DNA of 60,798 nt from Bacteroides stercorirosoris (GTDB lineage Bacteria; Bacteroidota; Bacteroidia; Bacteroidales; Bacteroidaceae). The notes beneath the pieces were generated by a model, which was not told the DNA's origin, ran no database searches, and saw only the letters and a program-made list of their open reading frames with translations. This document shows, one piece after another, positions 18,174 through 26,743 of this stretch (positions within the stretch are counted from its first letter, which is position 1; every line of letters begins with the position of its first letter). The DNA is taken from NCBI RefSeq assembly GCF_900142015.1, contig NZ_FQZN01000033.1, positions 1-60,798 on the forward strand. The letters are read 5' to 3'. Made by a program: the position numbers and the translations under genes.

Positions 18174-19472
18174 ATGAAATTCGTAACTTTAGCATGTAGT
18201 TTACTTTTCTGCCTGTCCTCTTTCGCACAAGAGAATTTTCCTGACGGAACTCCTATTCCCGACTGGTTCAGACAAAACGAAATCGTAAATATTGAAACAC
18301 TGGGTGACAAGTACAAGATTACAGATTATAGCGTTGTAAATGATAGCACCCTGATTCAAACAGAAAAGATTCAGGCCGTCATCGATCAGGCTTCATCCAA
18401 AGGAGGTGGCGTGGTCATCATTCCGAAAGGTACTTACCTGAGCGGTGCGCTTTTCTTCAAACCGAAAACCCATCTTTATCTGGAAGAAGGAGCCGTACTG
18501 AAAGGTAGCGATGATATCAGCAACTTCCCTATAATCAATACCCGCATAGAAGGGCAATCACTGAAGTATTTCGCCGCACTGGTGAATGCTGACGGAGTCA
18601 ATGGTTTCACCATCTCCGGCAAAGGCACAATCAACGGTAACGGTCTGCGCTATTGGAAATCTTTCTGGTTGCGCCGTTCCGTCATTCCTAAATGTACCAA
18701 TATGGATGAGTTGCGTCCGCGCCTAGTACACATTTCCAATAGCAATGATGTACAGATTTCAGGAGTACGTCTCATCAATTCTCCGTTCTGGACAACGCAT
18801 ATTTATAAATGTAATAATGTGAAATTGCTGAATTTATACATCTTCTCTCCGGCAGCTCCGGTCAAGGCTCCCAGCACGGACGCTATTGATATTGATGTAT
18901 GTAGCAATGTATTGGTTAAGAATTGCTATCTCTCGGTTAACGATGATGCCATTGCTCTGAAAGGTGGAAAAGGCCCGTGGGCTGATAAGGATTCCAACAA
19001 CGGAAGTAACACTAACATTATTATAGAAGATTGTACGTATGGTTTCTGCCATAGTGCATTGACTTGTGGTAGCGAATCTATTCATAACCGCAATATTATC
19101 CTCCGTCGTTGCACAATCAATCAGGCAAGCCGCTTGCTATGGTTGAAAATGCGTGCCGACACTCCTCAGAATTACGAGTATATCCTTGTTGAAGACATCA
19201 AAGGAAATGCCAAGAGCTTCCTCTACGTCAAGCCGTGGACACAATTCTTTGACCTCAAAGACCGGAAGGATGTTCCGATGTCCTACTCAGACCACGTGAC
19301 GATGCGTAATATTGACTTCGATTGTGATGTATTCTTCAACGTAAGTGCATCCGAACAATACAAATTGTCGAATTTCAAGTTCGAGAATCTGAATATCAAG
19401 GCGAAGAATGGAGATTGCGATAAGTCAGTGATCTCATCGTTTGAATGGGATAATGTGAAGGTGAATCAATAA
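18174..19472 (+). CDS. Secreted glycoside hydrolase family 28 (polygalacturonase-like)
   Basis: 432 aa from the ATG that gives a clean signal peptide (MKFVTLACSLLFCLSSFAQ); an ATG 12 nt earlier is also possible. The right-handed beta-helix carries GH28-like catalytic motifs: STDAIDID (in place of NTD), NDDAIALK and CHSALTCGSES. The usual RIK is replaced by WLKMRAD. It should cleave a galacturonic-acid-containing pectin linkage in the periplasm; the exact linkage is uncertain because of the motif changes. No SusC/SusD genes are nearby, so it is not in an obvious PUL. Confidence 0.88.
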   Translation: MKFVTLACSLLFCLSSFAQENFPDGTPIPDWFRQNEIVNIETLGDKYKITDYSVVNDSTLIQTEKIQAVIDQASSKGGGVVIIPKGTYLSGALFFKPKTHLYLEEGAVLKGSDDISNFPIINTRIEGQSLKYFAALVNADGVNGFTISGKGTINGNGLRYWKSFWLRRSVIPKCTNMDELRPRLVHISNSNDVQISGVRLINSPFWTTHIYKCNNVKLLNLYIFSPAAPVKAPSTDAIDIDVCSNVLVKNCYLSVNDDAIALKGGKGPWADKDSNNGSNTNIIIEDCTYGFCHSALTCGSESIHNRNIILRRCTINQASRLLWLKMRADTPQNYEYILVEDIKGNAKSFLYVKPWTQFFDLKDRKDVPMSYSDHVTMRNIDFDCDVFFNVSASEQYKLSNFKFENLNIKAKNGDCDKSVISSFEWDNVKVNQ

Positions 19473-19493
19473 AATTAAGAAATAGCTATAGAC

Positions 19494-19547
19494 AATAATT
19501 CCTGCAAAGTTTCCGAGAGAATCGAATTTTGCAGGAATTATTGTTTT
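19494..19547. terminator. Strong intrinsic terminator between convergent genes
   Basis: A perfect 15-bp stem (AATAATTCCTGCAAA with its complement at 19528-19542) is followed by GTTTTT. It terminates the GH28 gene and, read on the other strand, could serve the endonuclease IV gene. Confidence 0.85.
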
Positions 19548-19565
19548 TATATAGCATACAAATAA

Positions 19566-20402
19566 CTATTCAAAGCTACGCAACAACTTTATTTCTTCCG
19601 CCCAGAGCGTTTCATCCGGTGTTTCCAGAATGACAGGCATGTTGTCGAAACGTTCGTCTTTCATAAAACGCTTGAAGAAATCAATTCCCAACAAGCCTTT
19701 CCCGATGCTATCATGGCGGTCTACATGGCTACCCAACGCTTTCTTCGTATCATTCAAATGAATGCCCCGCAAATAATTGAAGCCAACTACCTCGTCGAAC
19801 TCACGGAACACTTTATCATATTCCCCTACAATATCATAACCTGCCGAATAGGTGTGGCAAGTATCCAGGCATACCCCTACACGTGATTTATCTTCTACCC
19901 GGTCGATGATATGCTTCAATTGCCAAAACTCATTGCCTACATTGCTACCCTGCCCTGCCGTATTTTCAATAACGGCCGTTACCCCTTTCGTTTTATTCAA
20001 TGTAATGTTGATGGACTCGGCAACCTTATCCAGACATTCCTCCACCGAAATCTTATTAAGATGGCTTCCCGGATGGAAGTTCAGGAGTTGCAAACCTAAT
20101 TGCTCACAACGTTGCATCTCATCCAGAAATGCGGCACGGCTTTTCTCCAATCCTTCTTCTTCCGGATGCCCCAGATTAATCAGATAGCTATCATGAGGCA
20201 GGATATAGCGGGCATCAAAAGAGAATTTCTCACAATTGCCCTTGAACTCGCGGATGCTTTCCTCCGTCAACGGTTTGGCCACCCATTGCCGTTGATTCTT
20301 TGTGAACAAGGCGAATGCATTCGCACCTATCTCATGGGCATTAACGGGAGCTATTTCTACTCCACCACTTGCACTCACGTGCGCTCCAATATATTTTTTC
20401 AT
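19566..20402 (-). CDS. nfo: Endonuclease IV (AP endonuclease)
   Basis: 278 aa. MKKYIGAHVSASGGVEIAP, FHPGSHL, IENTAGQGSNVG, DTCHTYSAGYD and HLNDTKKALGSHVDRHDSIGKG match the AP endonuclease 2 (TIM-barrel, trinuclear zinc) family throughout. It cleaves the phosphodiester bond 5' of abasic sites in base-excision repair. Length and motifs are complete. Confidence 0.95.
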   Translation of the reverse strand: MKKYIGAHVSASGGVEIAPVNAHEIGANAFALFTKNQRQWVAKPLTEESIREFKGNCEKFSFDARYILPHDSYLINLGHPEEEGLEKSRAAFLDEMQRCEQLGLQLLNFHPGSHLNKISVEECLDKVAESINITLNKTKGVTAVIENTAGQGSNVGNEFWQLKHIIDRVEDKSRVGVCLDTCHTYSAGYDIVGEYDKVFREFDEVVGFNYLRGIHLNDTKKALGSHVDRHDSIGKGLLGIDFFKRFMKDERFDNMPVILETPDETLWAEEIKLLRSFE

Positions 20403-20471
20403 ATCTGTTCTTTATATGATGATTAAAAACGGAAGCAAGATAGAGAAAAATCCGAAGATGGCAAAATCAAT

Positions 20472-20774
20472 TTAGAGTGCACACGTCCCTTCTCCGGCAT
20501 AATCCTTTCCTGTTTTTCCATTATATTCGGGATGCCTTTCCAGCCAAACCACGGCATAAGAGCAGGTTGCCACCGGCACCAATCCATTAGCCAAAGCATA
20601 GTCATAGGCCGCCTTTACCAAAGCAGAAGCAATGCCTCTCCCGCTGATTTCATCGGGAACAATCGTATGGCGCACATCCAGCGCACCATCAGTGACATGA
20701 TACATCAGACGGGCAGTTTCCCCATCCACCGTTGTCTGAAAAACTTTTTTCTCGGGATAATGTTCTATATTCAT
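20472..20774 (-). CDS. Small GNAT-family N-acetyltransferase (YjdJ/GtlB-like)
   Basis: 100 aa. LMYHVTDGALDVRHTIVPDEISGRGIASALVKAAYDYA is the typical core of compact GNAT proteins, with acetyl-CoA-binding RGIASAL. TCSYAVVWLERHPEY completes the fold. The substrate is unknown. Confidence 0.85.
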   Translation of the reverse strand: MNIEHYPEKKVFQTTVDGETARLMYHVTDGALDVRHTIVPDEISGRGIASALVKAAYDYALANGLVPVATCSYAVVWLERHPEYNGKTGKDYAGEGTCAL

Positions 20775-20842
20775 AATCTGTTTCTTTTATTGGGTGAATA
20801 AATTAAATAACAAGACTCTCTATATTAAATAACAGATTTCAG

Positions 20843-20850
20843 TAACTTTG
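20843..20850 (+). promoter_or_regulatory. -7 box for the HD hydrolase gene
   Basis: TAACTTTG, 26 bp before the ATG at 20877. Confidence 0.6.
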
Positions 20851-20876
20851 TATCGAACACTTCTAAAAAAAATCTT

Positions 20877-21320
20877 ATGGACAATCATCTTCTCTCTCAC
20901 GCCATCGCCCTCGCCACCGAGGCTCATAAAGGACAAAAAGATAAATACGGACAGGAGTACCTGCACCACCCCATCCGCGTCATGAATATGGGACGTGACC
21001 TGAAAGAAAAGATTGTCGGCATCCTCCACGATGTGGTGGAAGACACGGAATGGACGTGCGAAGACCTGAAGAAAGAAGGTTTCCCGGATGAAATCATCGA
21101 AGCCGTGCGGTGCGTCACCAAGCTATCCGATGAAGAAGACTACGAGGAATACATCGGAAGATGCGCCACCAATCCCCTCGCTATTGCCGTTAAGATTCAC
21201 GACCTGACGGATAATATGGACGTCCGTCGTATGCCCTGCATAGGGGAAAAAGAAATCAGCAGATTGAAGAAATACCTGAAAGCCTATCACCGCCTGATGC
21301 CTTTCTATATGAATCATTGA
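20877..21320 (+). CDS. Small HD-domain phosphohydrolase (RelA/SpoT-hydrolase-like)
   Basis: 147 aa consisting only of an HD domain: YLHHPIRV (His31), ILHDVVEDT (His51-Asp52) and KIHDLTDNMD. This resembles the hydrolase domain of SpoT and the Mesh1-like small alarmone hydrolases, so (p)ppGpp or another nucleotide is a plausible substrate. The specific substrate is inference. Confidence 0.82.
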   Translation: MDNHLLSHAIALATEAHKGQKDKYGQEYLHHPIRVMNMGRDLKEKIVGILHDVVEDTEWTCEDLKKEGFPDEIIEAVRCVTKLSDEEDYEEYIGRCATNPLAIAVKIHDLTDNMDVRRMPCIGEKEISRLKKYLKAYHRLMPFYMNH

Positions 21321-21351
21321 TAATATATGCGTTCGTTTTTCATGAAATAGT

Positions 21352-21359
21352 TACCTTTG
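21352..21359 (+). promoter_or_regulatory. -7 box immediately upstream of the MFS gene
   Basis: TACCTTTG ending 4 nt before the ATG, predicting a leaderless transcript. The first transmembrane helix begins soon after this ATG, so a later start is unlikely. Confidence 0.6.
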
Positions 21360-21363
21360 CGGC

Positions 21364-22539
21364 ATGAAACAGGAACTAAAGGAAAATCAGGGAATACCGT
21401 CGTCCTTACTTTGGACACTCGCCATCATTTCAGGAGTAACGGTGGCTAATATATACTACAATCAACCCTTACTGAACCGTATCAGCCGTGATCTGAACAT
21501 CAGCGAGTTCACCGCCAATCTGATAGCCATGTTCTCGCAGATAGGCTATGCGCTCGGATTGCTTTTCATCATTCCATTGGGCGACTTATACCGCCGGAGG
21601 AACATCATCCTTGTGAATATCTCCGTGCTGGTGGTCTCCCTGCTCACCATTGCCCTGGCTCCCAACATCCACCTGATACTTTTTGCCTCCCTGCTGACAG
21701 GTGCATGTTCCGTCATTCCGCAAGTGTTCATGCCTCTTGCGGCGCAATACTCCACTCCCGAAACCAAAGGGAAGAATGTGGGCATCATCCTTTCGGGATT
21801 GCTGACCGGTATTCTGGCTTCGCGCGTAGTGAGCGGTATCGTAGGCGAATACATGGGTTGGCGTTTCATCTACTTCGTTGCCGCCGGACTGATGATTGTC
21901 TGCCTCATCGTCATCATCAGGATACTTCCGGACCTCCCTTCCAACTTCCAGGGGACATACTTCGGCTTAATGAAATCCCTGTTCTCCTTAGTCAGGAAAT
22001 ACCCCCAACTACGCATCGTTTCGCTACGTGCAGGTTTTTCATTCGGTTCCTTCCTTGCCATGTGGAGTTGTCTGGCCTTCAAAATGGAGCAGGCACCTTT
22101 CTTTGCGGGAAACAATATCATAGGTATGTTAGGCCTTTGCGGCATAGCCGGAGCACTGACGGCATCGTCCATCGGCAGATATATACATATTCTCGGAGTG
22201 AAACGGCTTACTTACATAGGTTGTACGCTGATTATCAGTGCATGGATCACCCTGTATGTGGGGCAATACAGCTATGTAGGCATCATAGCCGGTATATTAT
22301 TGATAGATATAGGGATGCAATGCATTCAGCTTAGCAACCAGACAAGTGCATTCGCCCTTTGTCCGCAAGCCTCCAACCGCATCAATACGATTTTTATGAC
22401 TACTTACTTCATCGGAGGTTCCACGGGGACTTTCCTTGCCGGAACTTCGTGGCAATATTTCGGCTGGATGGGAGTGATAGGGACAGGTATTTTGCTGACG
22501 AGTTGCTCGTTGGTTATCAATATCTTTGCTAAGAAATAG
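21364..22539 (+). CDS. MFS transporter (AraJ/YgaY-like)
   Basis: 391 aa with about 12 hydrophobic helices. GDLYRRRNIILVNI in the loop between helices 2 and 3 is the MFS motif A, and NIYYNQPLLNRI near the N-terminus is typical of the AraJ-like drug/sugar exporter branch. Likely an inner-membrane proton-coupled exporter; the substrate is unknown. Its 3' end overlaps the convergent MGMT gene by 11 bp. Confidence 0.88.
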   Translation: MKQELKENQGIPSSLLWTLAIISGVTVANIYYNQPLLNRISRDLNISEFTANLIAMFSQIGYALGLLFIIPLGDLYRRRNIILVNISVLVVSLLTIALAPNIHLILFASLLTGACSVIPQVFMPLAAQYSTPETKGKNVGIILSGLLTGILASRVVSGIVGEYMGWRFIYFVAAGLMIVCLIVIIRILPDLPSNFQGTYFGLMKSLFSLVRKYPQLRIVSLRAGFSFGSFLAMWSCLAFKMEQAPFFAGNNIIGMLGLCGIAGALTASSIGRYIHILGVKRLTYIGCTLIISAWITLYVGQYSYVGIIAGILLIDIGMQCIQLSNQTSAFALCPQASNRINTIFMTTYFIGGSTGTFLAGTSWQYFGWMGVIGTGILLTSCSLVINIFAKK

Positions 22540-22846
22540 ATTCTTTCAAGATTTCCCAGCCACATGCCTTGAGGTCGACACATCCGTTTTTTCTGAAAGC
22601 GACACCTTCCTTTTCCAATAGTTCGCGCTGTTCCGGCCAGAAAGGTGCCAGTCGTCCCTGGCTGTTTACCACCCGGTGGCAAGGAAGGTTCCGCTCTTCG
22701 GAAGCATTGTGCATAGCCTGTCCCACCATGCGCGAGCACTGGGGACGGCCTACAAGATAGGCGATTTGCCCGTACGTCAGTACGCGCCCCGAAGGGATGG
22801 AGGCGACTACGCTATACACTTCATTTCGGAATGATACCTGATCCAT
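22529..22846 (-). CDS. MGMT-family minimal DNA-binding domain with retained active-site Cys
   Basis: 105 aa, only the C-terminal domain of O6-alkylguanine-DNA alkyltransferase. YGQIAYLVGRPQCSRMVGQAMHN holds the recognition helix and Arg finger (Arg39). PCHRVV keeps the alkyl-acceptor Cys56; true alkyltransferase-like (ATL) proteins have Trp or another residue there. It may therefore repair O6-alkylguanine stoichiometrically, or signal lesions to other repair pathways. The N-terminal domain of full-length Ogt/Ada is absent. Confidence 0.88.
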   Translation of the reverse strand: MDQVSFRNEVYSVVASIPSGRVLTYGQIAYLVGRPQCSRMVGQAMHNASEERNLPCHRVVNSQGRLAPFWPEQRELLEKEGVAFRKNGCVDLKACGWEILKESIS

Positions 22847-22855
22847 AACGGCTGA

Positions 22856-24616
22856 TTAAATAACTTCTTCGCACACCCGCATTTCCATACCTTTATATAC
22901 TACCACAATCTTGTGCAACTGGGTGTTGCCGATGGCACGCTTCACCGTATCTGTATCGGCGTAGCGGTTGGCTTGGGTGATGGCTTCCTGACGGAGTTTT
23001 TCCACAAGGGTTTCGGGGTCTTTGTACTTGGCATATTTCAGTTCCACGATGTAGCTGTGCGTCATGTCAGAGTAGATGTCCAGCATCGGGCAGAGGAAGA
23101 TGTCTACATAGCCCGCTTGCGTGTCCTGTTCGGAGACGGGGCGGTAGAAGCGGTTCTGCGCGGTCATGGCAAGGGTGAAGCCGTGAACAAAGAACTCGCC
23201 CTTCTGCTTGTCGCGTTGCGAGGCATACGTCTTCAGGCAGTCGGCAATGTAGCCGAAGTAGGCTTGCCAGTCGCCATCATAAGCGAGTTGGCTTGCCAGT
23301 TCACTCTTTTCATAGCTGCTGAAACTCAGGTCTGCATCGTTGTAAGTATTCAACAGATAGGTATAGAGTTGCTCCTGAACCACCAGGTTGGGGATGGTCA
23401 GTTTGGTTTTTCCTCTATGCATTCCGCTGATGGTGAGCATGCCGAAATAGTAGAGCAAGCTCACGAAGTTGTCGGGGTTGGTAATGCTGGAGGCGGGGAA
23501 GCCACTCTTCAGTTCACCGGTGATATAGCTCTGACTCACCAGCGTCTGAATGACGGAAGCATCGTGGGCAAACTCCTTGTCCTTGCGAATGAGCATGCGC
23601 AGTTTCTCGTAGTCGATGCGAATGTTATCTTCCACCATATTTTGTGGTGCCTTGCCACGCATTATATAATTTTTGACGAAGTAGAGCACCATGTTTGAAT
23701 TATACATCGTGGTTTCACCGTAACACTCCTGTGCGAAGCAATAGTTGTCATACCACGGCTTCATGATTTCTATCAACTCGTCAACGGTGTGATTGAAGGG
23801 GCTGGTGGTTGAATAGTAGGTCAACATCTCCCGCACTTCCTCTTCCGTGAATCCCATCATCTGGTTGAACTCCGGCGTGAGGGAATAGTTGGTTCCGATG
23901 TTGAATCCACTGGTGAGGTCGTCCATCGTCACGGGGCTTACACCGGTGATGAAGCAACGCTTGATGCTGGAGTAAGTTCCCGCTTTCACTTTGTTGAAGA
24001 AAGCACGCAAGTAACCTTCGCCATGCGTTTCGTTGGTATAGCGGTGCAGGCTTTCGGGGTCGGCGAGGATGGCGTTGGTGAAGTGGTCGTACTCGTCGAT
24101 GAAGAGATAAATATCCCGCCCGGCACGCTCGCACTCATGATAAAGGAAGTCGAACTGGTTGACAGCTCCTTCTATTGCGTCCAACTTTTCTTTGATGCCT
24201 TGCGGCAGAAGGTCGGCATACACCTCACAGAAGAAGTCGAAACAGATTTGGCAATGCGCATCCAGTCCTTTGCGGTAATTGTTCAACTCGCCGGTGATGC
24301 CGGAGAAGTTGAGGTATAGCACCAGATAGCTGTTGCGGTCCGGTGTGGGATGCTGCCCGATGTAGAGGTCACCAAAGAGTGCCTCAAACTGGTCGCGGGT
24401 GCGCACGTCGTAGTAGTGTTGCAGTAGGTTCAGCGTCAAGCTCTTGCCGAAGCGGCGGGGGCGGATGAAGAAGAAGAAGCGGTCCGCCTCCTCTATCATG
24501 GGGATGAAGCGGGTTTTATCCACATAATAATAATTGTCGAGGCGAATATCCGCGAAGTTCATCATGCCGTAAGGGAGACGTTTTCTGCCGGGTACTATGT
24601 ATTTCATTGGGTCCAT
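22856..24616 (-). CDS. AAA-ATPase-like / PD-(D/E)XK nuclease family protein
   Basis: 586 aa, of the type annotated AAA_ATPase-like plus PDDEXK_9 (DUF1703), greatly expanded in Bacteroidales. The N-terminal part has an atypical P-loop in IRPRRFGKSLTLNLL (Lys58-Ser59) and a Walker-B-like YLFIDEYDHFTN. The C-terminal ~130 residues carry a nuclease-like YVDIFLCPM ... YIVELKYAK. The biological role of these proteins is not established; a mobile or defence role is often suspected. A -7 box lies upstream at 24676-24683. Confidence 0.88.
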   Translation of the reverse strand: MDPMKYIVPGRKRLPYGMMNFADIRLDNYYYVDKTRFIPMIEEADRFFFFIRPRRFGKSLTLNLLQHYYDVRTRDQFEALFGDLYIGQHPTPDRNSYLVLYLNFSGITGELNNYRKGLDAHCQICFDFFCEVYADLLPQGIKEKLDAIEGAVNQFDFLYHECERAGRDIYLFIDEYDHFTNAILADPESLHRYTNETHGEGYLRAFFNKVKAGTYSSIKRCFITGVSPVTMDDLTSGFNIGTNYSLTPEFNQMMGFTEEEVREMLTYYSTTSPFNHTVDELIEIMKPWYDNYCFAQECYGETTMYNSNMVLYFVKNYIMRGKAPQNMVEDNIRIDYEKLRMLIRKDKEFAHDASVIQTLVSQSYITGELKSGFPASSITNPDNFVSLLYYFGMLTISGMHRGKTKLTIPNLVVQEQLYTYLLNTYNDADLSFSSYEKSELASQLAYDGDWQAYFGYIADCLKTYASQRDKQKGEFFVHGFTLAMTAQNRFYRPVSEQDTQAGYVDIFLCPMLDIYSDMTHSYIVELKYAKYKDPETLVEKLRQEAITQANRYADTDTVKRAIGNTQLHKIVVVYKGMEMRVCEEVI

Positions 24617-24675
24617 AATCTGTCCTCCTGCTTTGTTTTTTTATTTAAGCTGTTGCTTTATGATACTTAATGTAA

Positions 24676-24683
24676 CAAAGATA
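24676..24683 (-). promoter_or_regulatory. -7 box for the AAA/PD-(D/E)XK gene
   Basis: TATCTTTG on the minus strand, 59 bp before the start codon. Confidence 0.6.
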
Positions 24684-24786
24684 CAGGTTTATCCCCAATA
24701 TACAACAAACCCGATATAAAATAGTTATTCATGCCAATCAGTAGTTGAAATTCATATTAACCTGGTTAATTGCAGTTTGTTTTGGT

Positions 24787-24794
24787 TACCTTTG
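24787..24794 (+). promoter_or_regulatory. -7 box for the unknown 230-aa gene
   Basis: TACCTTTG; lies inside the longest possible ORF and so selects the ATG at 24821 as the earliest usable start. Confidence 0.6.
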
Positions 24795-24820
24795 CGGCCG
24801 CAATATCAATCACTAAAAAA

Positions 24821-25513
24821 ATGATAACAAGAACAATGAATCCCTTCGCACTTAGAAGGGAGATGCAAAACGATATATTTGAAAATATAGTTCCTTATCT
24901 CAAAAGAAATTATGATTCTAAAATACGCAGGGCGATTATTAAAAGCCTTCATTTGCCGATGATATTTAATCCGATTCACTATTTCAGCAAGACAACAAAT
25001 AACGATTGGTTCATATTCTATTATGCAATAACCAAAAAGCTGGCCGAGGATGCCGCATGTATCGCTATATCCCAGGTGCAAACCGAAGAAGGAACTTATG
25101 TTTACGAATATATTGTTGCACGCGAGCACAACATTTATATTTTTCCTCCTCATTTTTTCTCCCGCTATCATTCAAGGTTTTTAAAAGGAGCCGCGATTGG
25201 CAAACAAGAGCTTATTAACCAATATATAAAAAATAGTTATATAGGCATTATTTTTATCTCAGAAACAGGGCGGGAAAAATGTGCATTAAGCTTTCAAGAC
25301 GGATATGCGATCGGAGACATTATTAGTCGGAAAGAACGTATTTTTATGTTCAAGACGTTTATCTCTAAAGATTTACTGAGAAAAGATCAAAAGTTTGCGA
25401 AGGCATACGACCAACTTCAGGAACAAAATCTAATGAATTACATTATGAGCTTAGAGAACCCTAATGAATTTTTGCTTAACAAATACAGCTCTTACCTGAA
25501 CTCAAAGCTATAA
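24821..25513 (+). CDS. Unrecognised protein, 230 aa
   Basis: Starts at the ATG 26 bp after the -7 box (a second ATG 15 nt later is also possible). The protein is soluble, with no signal peptide or membrane segment. The middle alternates strands and aromatic residues (DWFIFYYAITKKLAEDAACIAISQVQTE ... YEYIVAREHNIYIFPPHFFSRYHSRFL), suggesting an alpha/beta domain. No catalytic signature was found. It is AT-rich and lies between two PD-(D/E)XK-type genes, the second starting ~140 bp downstream. Function not recognised. Confidence 0.6.
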   Translation: MITRTMNPFALRREMQNDIFENIVPYLKRNYDSKIRRAIIKSLHLPMIFNPIHYFSKTTNNDWFIFYYAITKKLAEDAACIAISQVQTEEGTYVYEYIVAREHNIYIFPPHFFSRYHSRFLKGAAIGKQELINQYIKNSYIGIIFISETGREKCALSFQDGYAIGDIISRKERIFMFKTFISKDLLRKDQKFAKAYDQLQEQNLMNYIMSLENPNEFLLNKYSSYLNSKL

Positions 25514-25620
25514 ATGCAAATTGACACATTAATCACATTAGCACATTTGGTTCATAACTGCGTAAAAATGAATCAAACAAATAATCGCTTCCCTACGGCG
25601 TTGGAAACAGAAATTATGCT

Positions 25621-25628
25621 TACCTTTG
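25621..25628 (+). promoter_or_regulatory. -7 box for the Rpn-like nuclease gene
   Basis: TACCTTTG, 27 bp before the ATG at 25656. Confidence 0.6.
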
Positions 25629-25655
25629 TACGTAAGCAGAAAAAAAACATAAGTT

Positions 25656-26564
25656 ATGGTACAGAAAGACAGATATATACGATTTGACTGGGCGGTGAAG
25701 CGTTTGCTACGCAACAAAGCCAACTTCGGCGTGCTCGAAGGCTTCCTCACCGTGTTGCTGGGCGAGCCTATCCGCATCGTTGAGATACTGGAAAGCGAGG
25801 GCAACCAGCAACGTGAAAACGACAAATTCAACCGTGTGGACATCAAGGCACGCAATAGCAAGGACGAAATCATCATCGTCGAGGTGCAGAACACGCGCGA
25901 GATATACTACTTGGAGCGCATCCTCTTCGGCGTTGCCAAGGCCATCACGGAGCATATTGAGCTGGGAGAACTTTACTCTCAAGTGAAGAAAGTGTACTCC
26001 ATCAGCATCCTCTATTTCGACATCGGCAAGGGGAACGATTACCTGTACCACGGTCAGAACTCCTTTGTGGGCGTGCATACGGGCGATTTTCTGGAGGTCA
26101 CCACCAAAGAAAAGGATGCCATCGTGCGCAAACTTCCTGCCGAAATCTTTCCCGAATATTTCCTGATTCGTGTGAATGAGTTCAACAAGGTGGCCGTCAC
26201 CCCGCTTGAGGAGTGGATAGAGTATCTGAAGACCGGCATCATCCGCCCCGATACGAAAGCTCCCGGACTGGAAGAAGCACGCCGCAAACTGATTTATTAC
26301 AATATGGACAGGGCGGAACAACTGGCGTATGACGAACATATCAATGCCGTAATGATTCAGAATGATGTGCTGAGTACGGCGGCAGAGGAAGGTAGACAAG
26401 AAGGAAGACAGGAAGGAAGACAAGAAGGGCTTGCAGAAGGGCTTGAGCAAGGAAAGCAGGAGAAAAACATAGAGAATGCCCGTACGATGAAAGCCTTGAA
26501 TATCTCCTCCGAAGTCATCCAGCAGGTGACGGGTTTAGCCATCAAAGACATAGAAGAATTATAA
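25656..26564 (+). CDS. Rpn/PD-(D/E)XK-family putative transposase-like nuclease (PDDEXK_2)
   Basis: 302 aa. FDWAVKRLLRNKANFGVLEGFL and FNRVDIKARNSKDEIIIVEVQ (Asp62, Glu76-x-Gln78) match the Rpn recombination-promoting nuclease superfamily. The C-terminus carries tandem EGRQEGRQEGRQEG repeats (about 243-258), typical of these proteins and prone to copy-number change. A short helical tail ends the protein. E. coli RpnA-type proteins nick DNA and promote RecA-independent recombination, and Rpn families can act in defence; the role here is unproven. Confidence 0.88.
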   Translation: MVQKDRYIRFDWAVKRLLRNKANFGVLEGFLTVLLGEPIRIVEILESEGNQQRENDKFNRVDIKARNSKDEIIIVEVQNTREIYYLERILFGVAKAITEHIELGELYSQVKKVYSISILYFDIGKGNDYLYHGQNSFVGVHTGDFLEVTTKEKDAIVRKLPAEIFPEYFLIRVNEFNKVAVTPLEEWIEYLKTGIIRPDTKAPGLEEARRKLIYYNMDRAEQLAYDEHINAVMIQNDVLSTAAEEGRQEGRQEGRQEGLAEGLEQGKQEKNIENARTMKALNISSEVIQQVTGLAIKDIEEL

Positions 26565-26715
26565 ATAGCAAGATATTATTCATTTTCGTCTCGCCCGATT
26601 TTCGTTTTTTGAGAAGCAGGCGGGACGTTCTGTTTTCCAGCGTAGTTTTTTTTGCAAATGCCCCCTGAATGCCACCCCCCGATTCCCATTATTCTTAAAC
26701 CTGTGTTCATAAAAT

Positions 26716-26743
26716 AAGTCCGGTGACCGCTCCGGACTTTTTC
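26716..26743. terminator. Bidirectional terminator
   Basis: Stem AAGTCCGG / CCGGACTT with loop TGACCGCT and a T run, in the 179-bp gap between the convergent Rpn-like and HU-like genes. A second inverted pair (CGTCTCGCCCG and GGCGGGACG) lies at about 26588-26627. Confidence 0.7.

Noticed and set aside
22529..22846. Classical alkyltransferase-like (ATL) protein
   Set aside because: The active-site Cys56 is retained (PCHR), so it is reported as a minimal MGMT domain.
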